Source: Noviherbaspirillum humi
GTDB taxonomy: Bacteria; Pseudomonadota; Gammaproteobacteria; Burkholderiales; Burkholderiaceae_D
Direction of reading: 5' to 3'
Length of the DNA: 64,000 bases
Assembly: GCF_900188095.1 (NCBI RefSeq)
Contig: NZ_FZOT01000002.1
Coordinates: 124,001 to 188,000 of the forward strand
How positions within the stretch are numbered: position 1 is the first letter of the stretch; each line of letters begins with the position of its first letter. Shown here in pieces: positions 25,484 through 33,821 of the stretch. The notes beneath the pieces were generated by a model, which worked only from the letters and a program-made list of their open reading frames with translations, was not told the origin of the DNA and searched no databases. The position numbers and the translations under genes were made by a program.

Positions 25484-27268
25484 ATGACGCCATCCAGCCA
25501 GCTCCGCCCGAAGGGCAGCCTCGCCACGCTCGAGGGCCTGCTGCCCTTCATGGCACCTTACCGCAAGCGCTTCCTGCTGGCCGGCTTCGCGCTGGTGGTG
25601 GCGGCCGGCGCCACCCTGGCCATGCCCTACGCCTTCCGGCGCCTGGTGGATGTCGGCTTCAACACCATCGAGAGCGGCAAGACGGCCCACATCGACGCCT
25701 ACTTCATCGGCCTGTTCGCGCTCGCCTGCGTGCTGGCAGTCGCCACCGCCGCCCGCTTCTACATGGTGTCGTGGCTGGGCGAACGCGTCACCGCCGACCT
25801 GCGCCGGGCGGTGTATTCGCACGTGGTGACGCAGAGCCCGGAATTCTTCGAAACCAGCCAGACCGGGGAGGTGCTGTCACGCCTGACCACCGACACCACC
25901 CTGATCCAGACCCTGGTCGGCACTAGCATCTCCATGGGCCTGCGCAATTCGCTGCTGTTCGCCGGCGGCCTGACGATGCTGTTCGTCACCAGCCCGCGCC
26001 TGTCGGCCATCATCCTCGTCATGCTGCTGGTGCTGATCCTGCCCATCGTGATTTTCGGGCGCCGCGTGCGCAAGCTCTCGCGCGAGTCGCAGGACCGGGT
26101 GGCCGATGCCTCCGCCCTGGCGGGCGAGATCCTCAACGCCATGCCGACGGTGCAGGCCTATACCCAGGAAGTGCGGGAGGCGCGGCGCTTCGGCGATACC
26201 GTGGAACAGGCTTTCGACACCGCGATGCGTCGCATCCGCGCCCGTTCGCTGCTGACGGTGACGGCGATCCTGCTGGTGTTCGGCGCCATCGTGTTCGGGC
26301 TGTGGCTGGGCGCGCATGCGGTGATGGACAAGAGCATGACCCCCGGCGAGCTGGGCCAGTTCATCCTGTATGCCACGCTCGTCGCCGGCGCCATCGGCGC
26401 GCTGTCGGAAGTGATGGGCGATGCCCAGCGCGCCGCCGGCGCGGCGGAACGCCTGCTCGAACTGCTGGCGCTGAGCTCGCCGGTGCAGCCGCCGGCCGCG
26501 CCGCTTGCGCCGCCGGCGCGCCGGGGCAATGGCGCGGCGCTGAGCCTGAGCGACGTCTGCTTCCACTATCCCTCGCGGCCGCAGCAGAATTCGCTGTCCC
26601 ACCTGAACCTGGAAGCAAGGCCGGGCGAGACGGTGGCGGTGGTCGGTCCCTCGGGCGCCGGCAAGACCACCCTGTTCCAGTTGCTGCTGCGCTTCTACGA
26701 CCCCCAGCAGGGCGGCATCGCCATCGACGGCATCGACATCCGCCGGCTCGCCCTGCACGACCTGCGCGGCGCCATCAGCATCGTGCCGCAGGACACGGTG
26801 ATCTTCTCCGCCAATGCCCTGGACAACATCCGCTACGGCCGGCCGGAGGCGAACGACGAGGAAGTGGTCGCGGCGGCGAAGATGGCGGCGGCGCACGAGT
26901 TCATCGAGCGCTTGCCGGAAGGCTACCGCTCCTTTCTCGGCGAGCGCGGCGTGCGCCTGTCCGGGGGACAGCGCCAACGTATCGCCATCGCCCGCGCCCT
27001 GCTGAAAAACCCGCCCCTGCTGCTGCTGGACGAAGCCACCAGCGCGCTCGACGCCGAATCGGAGCGCCTGGTGCAGGGAGCGCTGGAGCGGGCCATGGCC
27101 GGCCGCACCACGCTCGTCATCGCCCACCGCCTGGCGACCATCCAGCGTGCCGACCGCATCATCGTGATGGAGCATGGCCGCATCGTGAAAAGCGGCAGCC
27201 ATGCTGAGCTGGTCGCCCATGGCGGCCTCTATGCCAGCCTGGCGGCCCTGCAATTCGGCTTGGGCTGA
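25484..27268 (+). CDS. ABC exporter, fused membrane and ATPase domains (MsbA/LmrA-like)
   Basis: A 594-residue half-transporter. Six membrane helices lie at about residues 20-300 (RKRFLLAGFALVVAAGATLAMP is the first); Walker A is GPSGAGKTT near 378, the Q-loop is IVPQDTVIFSANALDNIRYG, the signature [16 protein letters not shown], Walker B LLLLDEATSALD and the H-loop IAHRLATI. It starts 7 bases after the CrtC-like gene and is probably cotranscribed with the AttEFGH-like set. The sequence does not show whether lipid A, another lipid or a drug is moved. A Pro/Ala linker (about 325-345) joins the two parts. Confidence 0.92.
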   Translation: MTPSSQLRPKGSLATLEGLLPFMAPYRKRFLLAGFALVVAAGATLAMPYAFRRLVDVGFNTIESGKTAHIDAYFIGLFALACVLAVATAARFYMVSWLGERVTADLRRAVYSHVVTQSPEFFETSQTGEVLSRLTTDTTLIQTLVGTSISMGLRNSLLFAGGLTMLFVTSPRLSAIILVMLLVLILPIVIFGRRVRKLSRESQDRVADASALAGEILNAMPTVQAYTQEVREARRFGDTVEQAFDTAMRRIRARSLLTVTAILLVFGAIVFGLWLGAHAVMDKSMTPGELGQFILYATLVAGAIGALSEVMGDAQRAAGAAERLLELLALSSPVQPPAAPLAPPARRGNGAALSLSDVCFHYPSRPQQNSLSHLNLEARPGETVAVVGPSGAGKTTLFQLLLRFYDPQQGGIAIDGIDIRRLALHDLRGAISIVPQDTVIFSANALDNIRYGRPEANDEEVVAAAKMAAAHEFIERLPEGYRSFLGERGVRLSGGQRQRIAIARALLKNPPLLLLDEATSALDAESERLVQGALERAMAGRTTLVIAHRLATIQRADRIIVMEHGRIVKSGSHAELVAHGGLYASLAALQFGLG

Positions 27269-27321
27269 TACTTGCGCCCGATGCTTCGGGTTAACGGAAG
27301 AATGGGTTCCGCAAAACTCTA

Positions 27322-27350
27322 TTTGCAAATAATTCTCGTTTGCATATACT
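27322..27350 (+). promoter_or_regulatory. Probable Fur box overlapping a promoter
   Basis: TGCAAA and TTTGCA form an inverted repeat around ATAATTCTCG, a sequence close to the ATAATNATTCTCATTTGC style of Fur sites. TTTGCA (27322-27327) and TATACT (27345-27350) make a -35/-10 pair with 17-base spacing, so a bound repressor would block the promoter. It lies 60 bases before the PepSY gene. Confidence 0.6.
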
Positions 27351-27412
27351 GAGTTTTCTTGCAATTTGCTGAATTCATTCCATCAACCCTTCACTCACGA
27401 AAGAGGAAATCC

Positions 27413-27679
27413 ATGCGCAATGTCCTGCTTGCCTCCCTGTTGATCGCCCTGTCCGGCTCCGCCTTCGCCGCCGCCAAGTGCGCCGCCCATCCGAAGTCCG
27501 AATGGATGAAGCAAGAGGACGCCAAGGCCAAGCTGGAAGCCGAAGGCTACAAGATCCGCAAGTTCAAGGTCGACGGCAATTGCTATGAAATCTACGGCCA
27601 TAACAAGGAAGGCAAGAAAGTGGAAATCTATTTCGACACCAAAACCCTGGACGTGGTGAAGGCCGAAGTCGAGAAATAA
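27413..27679 (+). CDS. Small periplasmic PepSY-domain protein
   Basis: An 88-residue secreted protein with a signal peptide (about 1-20, SGSAFAAA). The rest is a single PepSY-like domain: KQEDAKAKLEAEGYKIRKFKVDGNCYEIYGHNKEGKKVEIYFDTKTLDVVKAE. Two cysteines remain in the mature part and could form a disulfide. It is followed 25 bases later by a cytochrome b561 gene. Such pairs occur in several proteobacteria and are thought to take part in metal-reductive or metal-uptake electron transfer. The upstream Fur-like site suggests iron control. AGAGGAAA precedes the ATG. Confidence 0.88.
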   Translation: MRNVLLASLLIALSGSAFAAAKCAAHPKSEWMKQEDAKAKLEAEGYKIRKFKVDGNCYEIYGHNKEGKKVEIYFDTKTLDVVKAEVEK

Positions 27680-27704
27680 GCGCAAGCATCGGAGAGCGCT
27701 TGCC

Positions 27705-28214
27705 ATGGTGCTGGTCTGGGACAGGCTGGTCCGCCTCATCCATTGGGGCGTGGCCGCGCTCGTGGCGTTCAATTTCCTGAACGAGGGTGGCTCAACCTGG
27801 CACCGCTATGCCGGCTATGCGACGGCGACGCTGGTACTCACCCGCCTCGCCTGGGGCCGTTTCAGCCGCGGCCATGCCCGCTTTTCCCGCTGGTGGCCAG
27901 GTATCGCCGGCCTGCGCGCCTACTTCGCCGCCAGCCGCGCCGGACGCGCCCCCCGCTTCCTCGGCATCAATCCGGCCGGCGCCTGCATGGCGGTGCTGCT
28001 CTGGCTGCTGATCCTGGCGCTCGGCATCAGCGGCTGGATGATGGGCCTGGATGCCTTCTGGGGCGATGAATGGCTGGAGATTCTCCATGAAGTCATCGGC
28101 TACGGGCTGCTGGCCTGCATCGGCTTGCATGTGGCTTCCGTCATCTTCGTCAGCATCCGGCACCGCGAAAACCTGCCGAAGGCCATGCTGACCGGCAAAA
28201 AACGTCCCTCCTGA
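27705..28214 (+). CDS. Cytochrome b561-family membrane protein
   Basis: A 169-residue di-haem b-type cytochrome with four membrane helices. Candidate haem ligands are His in RLIHWGV (helix 1), WHRYAGYAT (helix 2), ILHEVIGYGL and CIGLHVASV. The segment between helices 2 and 3 is rich in Arg and probably cytoplasmic. It likely passes electrons from the quinone pool toward the periplasm, with the preceding PepSY protein as a partner. No terminator is visible before thyA. Confidence 0.88.
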   Translation: MVLVWDRLVRLIHWGVAALVAFNFLNEGGSTWHRYAGYATATLVLTRLAWGRFSRGHARFSRWWPGIAGLRAYFAASRAGRAPRFLGINPAGACMAVLLWLLILALGISGWMMGLDAFWGDEWLEILHEVIGYGLLACIGLHVASVIFVSIRHRENLPKAMLTGKKRPS

Positions 28215-28276
28215 ATTCTCCCCGACAATCCGCTTGCCGGTAAAATACGGGCAACCTTCACGGATTGCGGATCCCC

Positions 28277-29071
28277 ATGCGTCAATACCTCGATTTCATG
28301 CGCCATGTCTACGAACACGGCACCGAAAAAACCGATCGCACCGGCACCGGCACCCGCTCGGTGTTCGGCTACCAGATGCGCTTCGACCTGCAGGAAGGCT
28401 TCCCGCTGGTCACCACCAAGAAGCTGCACCTGAAATCCATCATCCATGAGCTGATCTGGTTCCTGGCCGGCTCCACCAACATCAAGTACCTGAAGGACAA
28501 CGGCGTCTCGATCTGGGATGAATGGGCCGATGCCGAGGGCAATCTCGGCCCCATCTACGGCTACCAGTGGCGCTCCTGGCCGGCGCCGAACGGCCAGCAC
28601 ATCGACCAGATCGCCCAGGTGGTGGACCAGATCCGCAAGAATCCCGATTCGCGCCGGCTGATCGTCTCCGCCTGGAACGTGGCCGACATTCCGCAGATGA
28701 AGCTGCCGCCCTGCCATGCCTTCTTCCAGTTCTATGTCGCCGACGGCAAGCTGTCCTGCCAGCTCTACCAGCGCAGCGCCGACATCTTCCTCGGCGTGCC
28801 GTTCAACATCGCCTCCTACGCCCTGCTGACGCACATGGTGGCGCAGCAGACCGGCCTGGACGTCGGCGAATTCATCTGGACCGGCGGCGACTGCCACCTC
28901 TACTCCAACCACATGGAACAGGTGCGCGAACAGCTGTCGCGCAAGCCCTTCCCGCTGCCGCAGCTGGTCATCAAGCGCAAGCCGGACTCCCTCTTCGATT
29001 ACCGCTTCGAGGATTTCGAGATCGTCGGCTACGAATGCCATCCCGCCATCAAGGCGCCGGTGGCGGTATAA
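28277..29071 (+). CDS. thyA: Thymidylate synthase
   Basis: A 264-residue enzyme that makes dTMP from dUMP with methylenetetrahydrofolate. The sequence aligns with E. coli ThyA without gaps: DRTGTGT near residue 20, catalytic Cys146 in [41 protein letters not shown] and the C-terminal IKAPVAV. ATG 28277 gives the family length exactly. folA follows, supplying reduction of the dihydrofolate that this enzyme produces. Confidence 0.98.
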   Translation: MRQYLDFMRHVYEHGTEKTDRTGTGTRSVFGYQMRFDLQEGFPLVTTKKLHLKSIIHELIWFLAGSTNIKYLKDNGVSIWDEWADAEGNLGPIYGYQWRSWPAPNGQHIDQIAQVVDQIRKNPDSRRLIVSAWNVADIPQMKLPPCHAFFQFYVADGKLSCQLYQRSADIFLGVPFNIASYALLTHMVAQQTGLDVGEFIWTGGDCHLYSNHMEQVREQLSRKPFPLPQLVIKRKPDSLFDYRFEDFEIVGYECHPAIKAPVAV

Positions 29072-29159
29072 GTTCCGGTTCGCGGGCGGCCGGCGCATGC
29101 CGCCGCCCTTTCGCCTTTCCCATCATCCGTCCCACTCCCGCCGCCGCGGGATGACCATC

Positions 29160-29654
29160 ATGTCCGATCCCAAGCTCACCCTCATCGTCGCGGCCGACAG
29201 CGCCGGCGGCATCGGCATCAACAACCAGCTGCCCTGGCATTTGCCGGCCGACCTGGCCCGCTTCAAGCAGCTCACCACCGGCCATCCCATCATCATGGGC
29301 CGCAAGACCTTCGATTCCATCGGCCGGCCCTTGCCTAACCGGCGCAACATCGTCATCACCCGCGACGCGGCATGGCAGCACGACAAGGTGGAGGCGGTGA
29401 ACTCGATCGAGGCGGCGCTGGCCCTGGTGGACGGATTGCAGGCGTATGTCATCGGCGGCGCGCAGATCTTCGAGAAGACCTTGCCCCTTGCGCAACGGCT
29501 GGAGCTCACCGAGATCGGCAAGCGCTTCGACTGCGATGTTTTCCTGCCGACCATCGACTGGAAACAGTGGAAGGAAGTGGCGCGCGAAGGGTATCATTCC
29601 GCCGAGCATGGTTTCGACTATGCATTTGTCACTTATGAAAGAGTCGAGGAGTAA
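29160..29654 (+). CDS. folA: Dihydrofolate reductase
   Basis: A 164-residue NADPH-dependent reductase that regenerates tetrahydrofolate. Landmarks are LIVAADSAGGIGINNQLPWHLPADLARFK, GHPIIMGRKTFDSIGRPLPNR and YVIGGAQIFEKTLP. ATG 29160 is preferred because GGGA lies about 8 bases before it; an in-frame ATG at 29151 would add three residues. It lies 90 bases after thyA, and two bases separate its stop from the next gene. Confidence 0.96.
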   Translation: MSDPKLTLIVAADSAGGIGINNQLPWHLPADLARFKQLTTGHPIIMGRKTFDSIGRPLPNRRNIVITRDAAWQHDKVEAVNSIEAALALVDGLQAYVIGGAQIFEKTLPLAQRLELTEIGKRFDCDVFLPTIDWKQWKEVAREGYHSAEHGFDYAFVTYERVEE

Positions 29655-29656
29655 GC

Positions 29657-30232
29657 ATGTCCGGTCACGGTTTTCACGTTCACGGCCCGCATGATCATGA
29701 AGTCGAGCATGCCGCGTCTCATGGGGGCGCCGATTCCTTCGCCAGCCGCATCGCGGTGATGACGGCGGTGCTGGCTACCGTCGGCGCCATCTTCGGCTAC
29801 CAGGCCGGCGCGACCCAGAACAACGCCGCCCTGTACAAGAACAACTCAGCCATCAAGAAGACCGAAGCCTCCAACCAGTGGAACTATTACCAGGCCAAGT
29901 CGAGCAAGCAGAACCTGGCCGAGCTGGCCATGGCCCTGCCCGGCGTCGACGTGAACAAGTACAAGGCCGAGGTGGAGCGCTACAAGCAGGAGAAGAATGA
30001 CATCAAGGTGGATGCCGAGAAGCTGGAAGCGGTATCGCTCGACTGGGACAAGCAGTCGGACGAGCAGATCCACCAACACCATCGATGGGCGCAGGCGATG
30101 ACGGCGGAGCAGATCGCCATTTCCCTCGCCGCGATCGCCCTCCTCACCCGCAAGAAGTGGCTGCAATTCTCCGCCTACGGCGTGGCTGCCGTCGGCTTCG
30201 CCCTCGGCGCGCTGGCCTGGCTGCACATCTGA
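29657..30232 (+). CDS. DUF4337-like membrane protein with His-rich N-terminus
   Basis: A 191-residue protein. The first 22 residues contain seven His (SGHGFHVHGPHDHEVEH). A membrane helix follows at about 32-52 (IAVMTAVLATVGAIFGYQAG), then a long polar, coiled-coil-like region (about 55-140), and two C-terminal helices (about 150-190). This arrangement matches the DUF4337 family, which has no assigned function. The His-rich tip could bind metal; that is speculation from composition. It follows folA by two bases and is probably cotranscribed. Confidence 0.8.
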   Translation: MSGHGFHVHGPHDHEVEHAASHGGADSFASRIAVMTAVLATVGAIFGYQAGATQNNAALYKNNSAIKKTEASNQWNYYQAKSSKQNLAELAMALPGVDVNKYKAEVERYKQEKNDIKVDAEKLEAVSLDWDKQSDEQIHQHHRWAQAMTAEQIAISLAAIALLTRKKWLQFSAYGVAAVGFALGALAWLHI

Positions 30233-30251
30233 CCATTCCCCCGGACCGCCC

Positions 30252-30273
30252 GCCGCCAGGAATTCCTGGCGGC
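30252..30273. repeat. Perfect 22-base palindrome without T-tract
   Basis: GCCGCCAGGAA is followed immediately by its complement. It lies 20 bases after the DUF4337-like gene and may stabilise the transcript 3' end or act as a Rho-assisted stop; no T-run follows. The rest of 30233-30477 shows nothing clear. Confidence 0.5.
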
Positions 30274-30477
30274 GGCGCCACTCCAAGCCGACAGGAAAGC
30301 CCTGCCGGCTCATCCGAATCCGCAGATACGCCGAATCCCCCAAGTTTCCCCATATCTGCGAAAATCCCGCTTTTGCCTTTCTGACGCCGGCCGCGCGCCC
30401 GCTATGGCGCGCCGGGCCAGCCGCATTTTCCGGTCGCACCCGCAGCACCGCGTCACCCGTTCTCACTGGAGACCCTG

Positions 30478-32727
30478 ATGAAATTTCGCTTCCCCATCGT
30501 CATCATCGATGAAGACTTCCGCTCCGAGAACACCTCGGGCCTCGGCATCCGCGCGCTCGCCGATGCGATCGAGAAGGAAGGCATGGAAGTGCTGGGCGTC
30601 ACCAGCTACGGCGACCTGTCCCAGTTCGCCCAGCAGCAGTCGCGCGCCTCGGCCTTCATCCTGTCCATCGACGACGAAGAATTCGGCGGCGGCTCGGACG
30701 AGGAAGTCGACACGGCGCTGAAGTCGCTGCGCGCCTTCGTCGGCGAGATCCGCCACAAGAACGCCGACATCCCGATCTACATCTACGGCGAGACCCGCAC
30801 CTCGCGCCACATCCCGAACGACATCCTGCGCGAGCTGCATGGCTTCATCCACATGTTCGAGGATACGCCGGAGTTCGTGGCGCGCCACATCATCCGCGAG
30901 GCCAAGTCTTATCTCGACGGCCTGGCGCCGCCCTTCTTCCGCGCCCTGGTGCACTATGCGCAGGACGGTTCCTACTCCTGGCACTGCCCCGGCCACTCCG
31001 GCGGCGTCGCCTTCCTGAAGTCGCCGGTGGGCCAGATGTTCCACCAGTTCTTCGGCGAGAACATGCTGCGCGCCGACGTCTGCAACGCGGTGGAGGAACT
31101 CGGCCAGCTGCTCGACCATACCGGTCCGGTGGCCGCCTCGGAGCGCAATGCGGCGCGCATCTTCAATGCCGACCATTGCTACTTCGTCACCAACGGCACT
31201 TCGACCTCGAACAAGATGGTGTGGCACTCCACCGTCGGCCCCGGCGACATCGTCGTGGTGGACCGCAACTGCCACAAGTCCATCCTGCACTCCATCATCA
31301 TGACCGGCGCCATCCCGGTCTTCCTGATGCCGACCCGGAACCACCTCGGCATCATCGGCCCGATCCCGCTGGAAGAGTTCAAGATGGAAAACATCATGAA
31401 GAAAATCGAGGCCAACCCCTTCGCCCGCGAAGCCAAGAACAAGAAGCCGCGCATCCTCACCATCACCCAGTCCACCTATGACGGCGTGCTGTACAACGTC
31501 GAGACGCTGAAGCAGATGCTGGACGGCGAGATCGACACCCTGCACTTCGACGAAGCCTGGCTGCCGCACGCCACCTTCCACGACTTCTATCGCAACATGC
31601 ACGCCATCGGCAAGGACCGTCCGCGCGCCAAGCAGTCGATGATCTTCTCCACCCAGTCCACCCACAAGCTGCTGGCCGGCCTGTCGCAGGCATCGCAGAT
31701 CCTGGTGCGGGAATCCGAGACGGTGAAGCTGGACCAGGACATGTTCAACGAAGCCTACCTGATGCACACCTCGACCTCGCCGCAGTATTCGATCATGGCG
31801 TCGCTCGACGTGGCGGCCGCGATGATGGAACCGCCGGGCGGCACCGCGCTGGTGGAGGAAAGCATCCTGGAGGCGCTCGACTTCCGCCGCGCGATGAAGA
31901 AGGTGGACCAGGAATGGGGCCAGGACTGGTGGTTCCAGGTCTGGGGCCCGGACGTCACGTCCGAGAACGGCATCGGCAGCCAGGAAGACTGGATGATCAA
32001 CGCCGAGGATGACTGGCATGGCTTCGGCAAGCTGGCGCGCGGCTTCAACATGCTGGACCCGATCAAGGCCACCGTGGTCACGCCCGGCCTGTCGCTCGAC
32101 GGCAAGTTCGGCGACACCGGCATTCCGGCGTCCATCGTCACCCGCTATCTCGCCGAGCATGGCGTCATCGTGGAGAAGGCCGGCCTGTATTCCTTCTTCA
32201 TCATGTTCACCATCGGCATCACCAAGGGCCGCTGGAACACCCTGCTGACGGCGCTGCAGCAGTTCAAGGACGACTTCGACAAGAACCAGCCGATGTGGCG
32301 CATCCTGCCGGAGTTCGCCGCCGCCAATCCGCGCTACGAGCGCATCGGCCTGCGCGACCTGTGCCACAGCATCCACGACATGTACAAGGCCTACGACGTG
32401 GCGCGCCTGACCACCGAGATGTACCTGTCCGACATGCAGCCGGCGATGAAGCCGTCCGATGCCTTCGCCAAGATGGCCCACCGCGAGATCGAGCGCGTCT
32501 CCATCGACGAACTGGAAGGCCGGGTCACCGCCATCCTGCTGACGCCCTACCCGCCGGGCATTCCGCTGCTGATCCCGGGCGAGCGCTTCAACAAGACCAT
32601 CGTCGATTACCTCAAGTTCGCGCGCGACTTCAACGAGAAGTTCCCCGGCTTCGAGACCGATGTGCATGGCCTCGTGACCCAGGTGGTGGACGGCAAGCGC
32701 GGCTACTACGTCGACTGCGTGAAGTAA
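30478..32727 (+). CDS. Arginine/lysine/ornithine decarboxylase (PLP, biodegradative type)
   Basis: A 749-residue fold-type I PLP enzyme that removes CO2 from a basic amino acid, consuming a proton and yielding a polyamine or cadaverine-type amine. The N-terminal wing domain (about 1-130) is followed by HCPGHSGGVAF, the PLP segments FVTNGTSTSNKMVWHS and LHFDEAWLPHA, and the Schiff-base Lys in STQSTHKLLAGLSQAS (about residue 397). The C-terminal domain has LTPYPPGIPLLIPGE. Whether the main substrate is arginine, lysine or ornithine cannot be decided from sequence alone. No dedicated antiporter gene is adjacent. Confidence 0.92.
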   Translation: MKFRFPIVIIDEDFRSENTSGLGIRALADAIEKEGMEVLGVTSYGDLSQFAQQQSRASAFILSIDDEEFGGGSDEEVDTALKSLRAFVGEIRHKNADIPIYIYGETRTSRHIPNDILRELHGFIHMFEDTPEFVARHIIREAKSYLDGLAPPFFRALVHYAQDGSYSWHCPGHSGGVAFLKSPVGQMFHQFFGENMLRADVCNAVEELGQLLDHTGPVAASERNAARIFNADHCYFVTNGTSTSNKMVWHSTVGPGDIVVVDRNCHKSILHSIIMTGAIPVFLMPTRNHLGIIGPIPLEEFKMENIMKKIEANPFAREAKNKKPRILTITQSTYDGVLYNVETLKQMLDGEIDTLHFDEAWLPHATFHDFYRNMHAIGKDRPRAKQSMIFSTQSTHKLLAGLSQASQILVRESETVKLDQDMFNEAYLMHTSTSPQYSIMASLDVAAAMMEPPGGTALVEESILEALDFRRAMKKVDQEWGQDWWFQVWGPDVTSENGIGSQEDWMINAEDDWHGFGKLARGFNMLDPIKATVVTPGLSLDGKFGDTGIPASIVTRYLAEHGVIVEKAGLYSFFIMFTIGITKGRWNTLLTALQQFKDDFDKNQPMWRILPEFAAANPRYERIGLRDLCHSIHDMYKAYDVARLTTEMYLSDMQPAMKPSDAFAKMAHREIERVSIDELEGRVTAILLTPYPPGIPLLIPGERFNKTIVDYLKFARDFNEKFPGFETDVHGLVTQVVDGKRGYYVDCVK

Positions 32728-32728
32728 G

Positions 32729-32764
32729 GATGGAATGCGGCATGCGGCCATGCCGCATTCCATC
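32729..32764. repeat. Long perfect hairpin (16-bp stem, CGGC loop)
   Basis: Bases 32729-32744 and 32749-32764 are exact complements separated by four bases. It starts two bases after the decarboxylase stop and ends 14 bases before the metal exporter start. There is no T-tract, so it is not a classic terminator; it could block the 5' end of the next message or act as a processing site. Confidence 0.7.
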
Positions 32765-32778
32765 ACTCCCTGTCAAAG

Positions 32779-33759
32779 ATGAAAACCACTGAAGAGATGC
32801 ACGGCGTCTGTTCCCGGCGCCATACCTTCCACGAAACCAGCCGCAAGGCCGAGCGCGGCACGCGCCTGGTGATGTGGATCACTGCCGCCATGATGGTGGT
32901 GGAGATCGGCGCCGGCTGGTGGTTCAACTCCATGGCGCTGCTGGCCGACGGCTGGCACATGAGTTCCCATGCGCTCGCCATCGGCCTCTCCGCCTTCGCC
33001 TATGGCGCGGCGCGGCGCTATGCGCATGATCCGCGCTTCGCCTTCGGCACCTGGAAGATGGAGATCCTGGCCGGCTTCACCAGCGCGGTGTTCCTGCTCG
33101 GGATCGCCGGCCTGATGGTGTTCGGGTCCATCGAGCGGCTGCTGGCCCCGGAAGCGATCCACTACGAAGAAGCGATGATCGTGGCCGCCATCGGCCTGGC
33201 GGTGAACGTGGTGTGCGCCTTCATCCTCGGCGGCGCCCATGATCACGGACACGAACATGGTCATCACCATGGCCATCACCATGGGCATGACGAGCATCAC
33301 CGCCATGAGCAGCACGGCCATCATCACGACCTGAACCTGAAGGCGGCCTACGTCCACGTCATCACCGACGCCGCCACCTCGGTGCTGGCCATCGTGGCGC
33401 TGGCCGGCGGCTGGCTGTATGGCTGGGCCTGGCTGGACCCGCTGATGGGCATCGCCGGCGCGGTGCTGGTGGCGGCCTGGGCCCGCAACCTGATCGCCGA
33501 CACCGGCAAGATCCTGCTTGACCGGGAAATGGACCATCCCATCGTCGACGAGATACGCGAGGTGGTGGCCGATGCAGCCACGGGGCGCAGCCTGCGCATC
33601 GACGACCTGCATGTCTGGCGGGTTGGCAAGCAATCCTTTGCCTGCGCCCTCAGCCTGATCACCGACGACGCTGGCCTGACGCCCGCGCGCATGCATGAAC
33701 TGCTGTCGGTGCATCCCGAAATCGTGCATTCGACGATCGAAATCCACCACGCCGCCTGA
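32779..33759 (+). CDS. dmeF: Cation diffusion facilitator, DmeF-like divalent metal exporter
   Basis: A 326-residue CDF antiporter that expels divalent metal from the cytoplasm. Membrane helices start at about residue 30; the metal site is seen as LADGWHMSSHAL (D and H on helix 2) and HVITDAATS (helix 5). A loop of about 30 residues between helices 4 and 5 is almost all His, Gly, Asp and Glu, as in DmeF/CzcD proteins. A C-terminal cytoplasmic domain (about 235-326) has LHVWRVGKQSFACALSL. DmeF proteins mainly export Co(II), sometimes Ni(II) or Zn(II); the metal here is inferred from family resemblance. Confidence 0.88.
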   Translation: MKTTEEMHGVCSRRHTFHETSRKAERGTRLVMWITAAMMVVEIGAGWWFNSMALLADGWHMSSHALAIGLSAFAYGAARRYAHDPRFAFGTWKMEILAGFTSAVFLLGIAGLMVFGSIERLLAPEAIHYEEAMIVAAIGLAVNVVCAFILGGAHDHGHEHGHHHGHHHGHDEHHRHEQHGHHHDLNLKAAYVHVITDAATSVLAIVALAGGWLYGWAWLDPLMGIAGAVLVAAWARNLIADTGKILLDREMDHPIVDEIREVVADAATGRSLRIDDLHVWRVGKQSFACALSLITDDAGLTPARMHELLSVHPEIVHSTIEIHHAA

Positions 33760-33821
33760 ACACCGGCCGCAACCGGCATGCGCGGCCGCACCGCCGATAT
33801 GGCCGGCATTGGCGCATCAGC

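Noticed and set aside
30463-32766. Long minus-strand open frame opposite the amino-acid decarboxylase gene
   Set aside because: It mirrors the codon pattern of a strongly supported PLP enzyme and shows no protein-like motifs.
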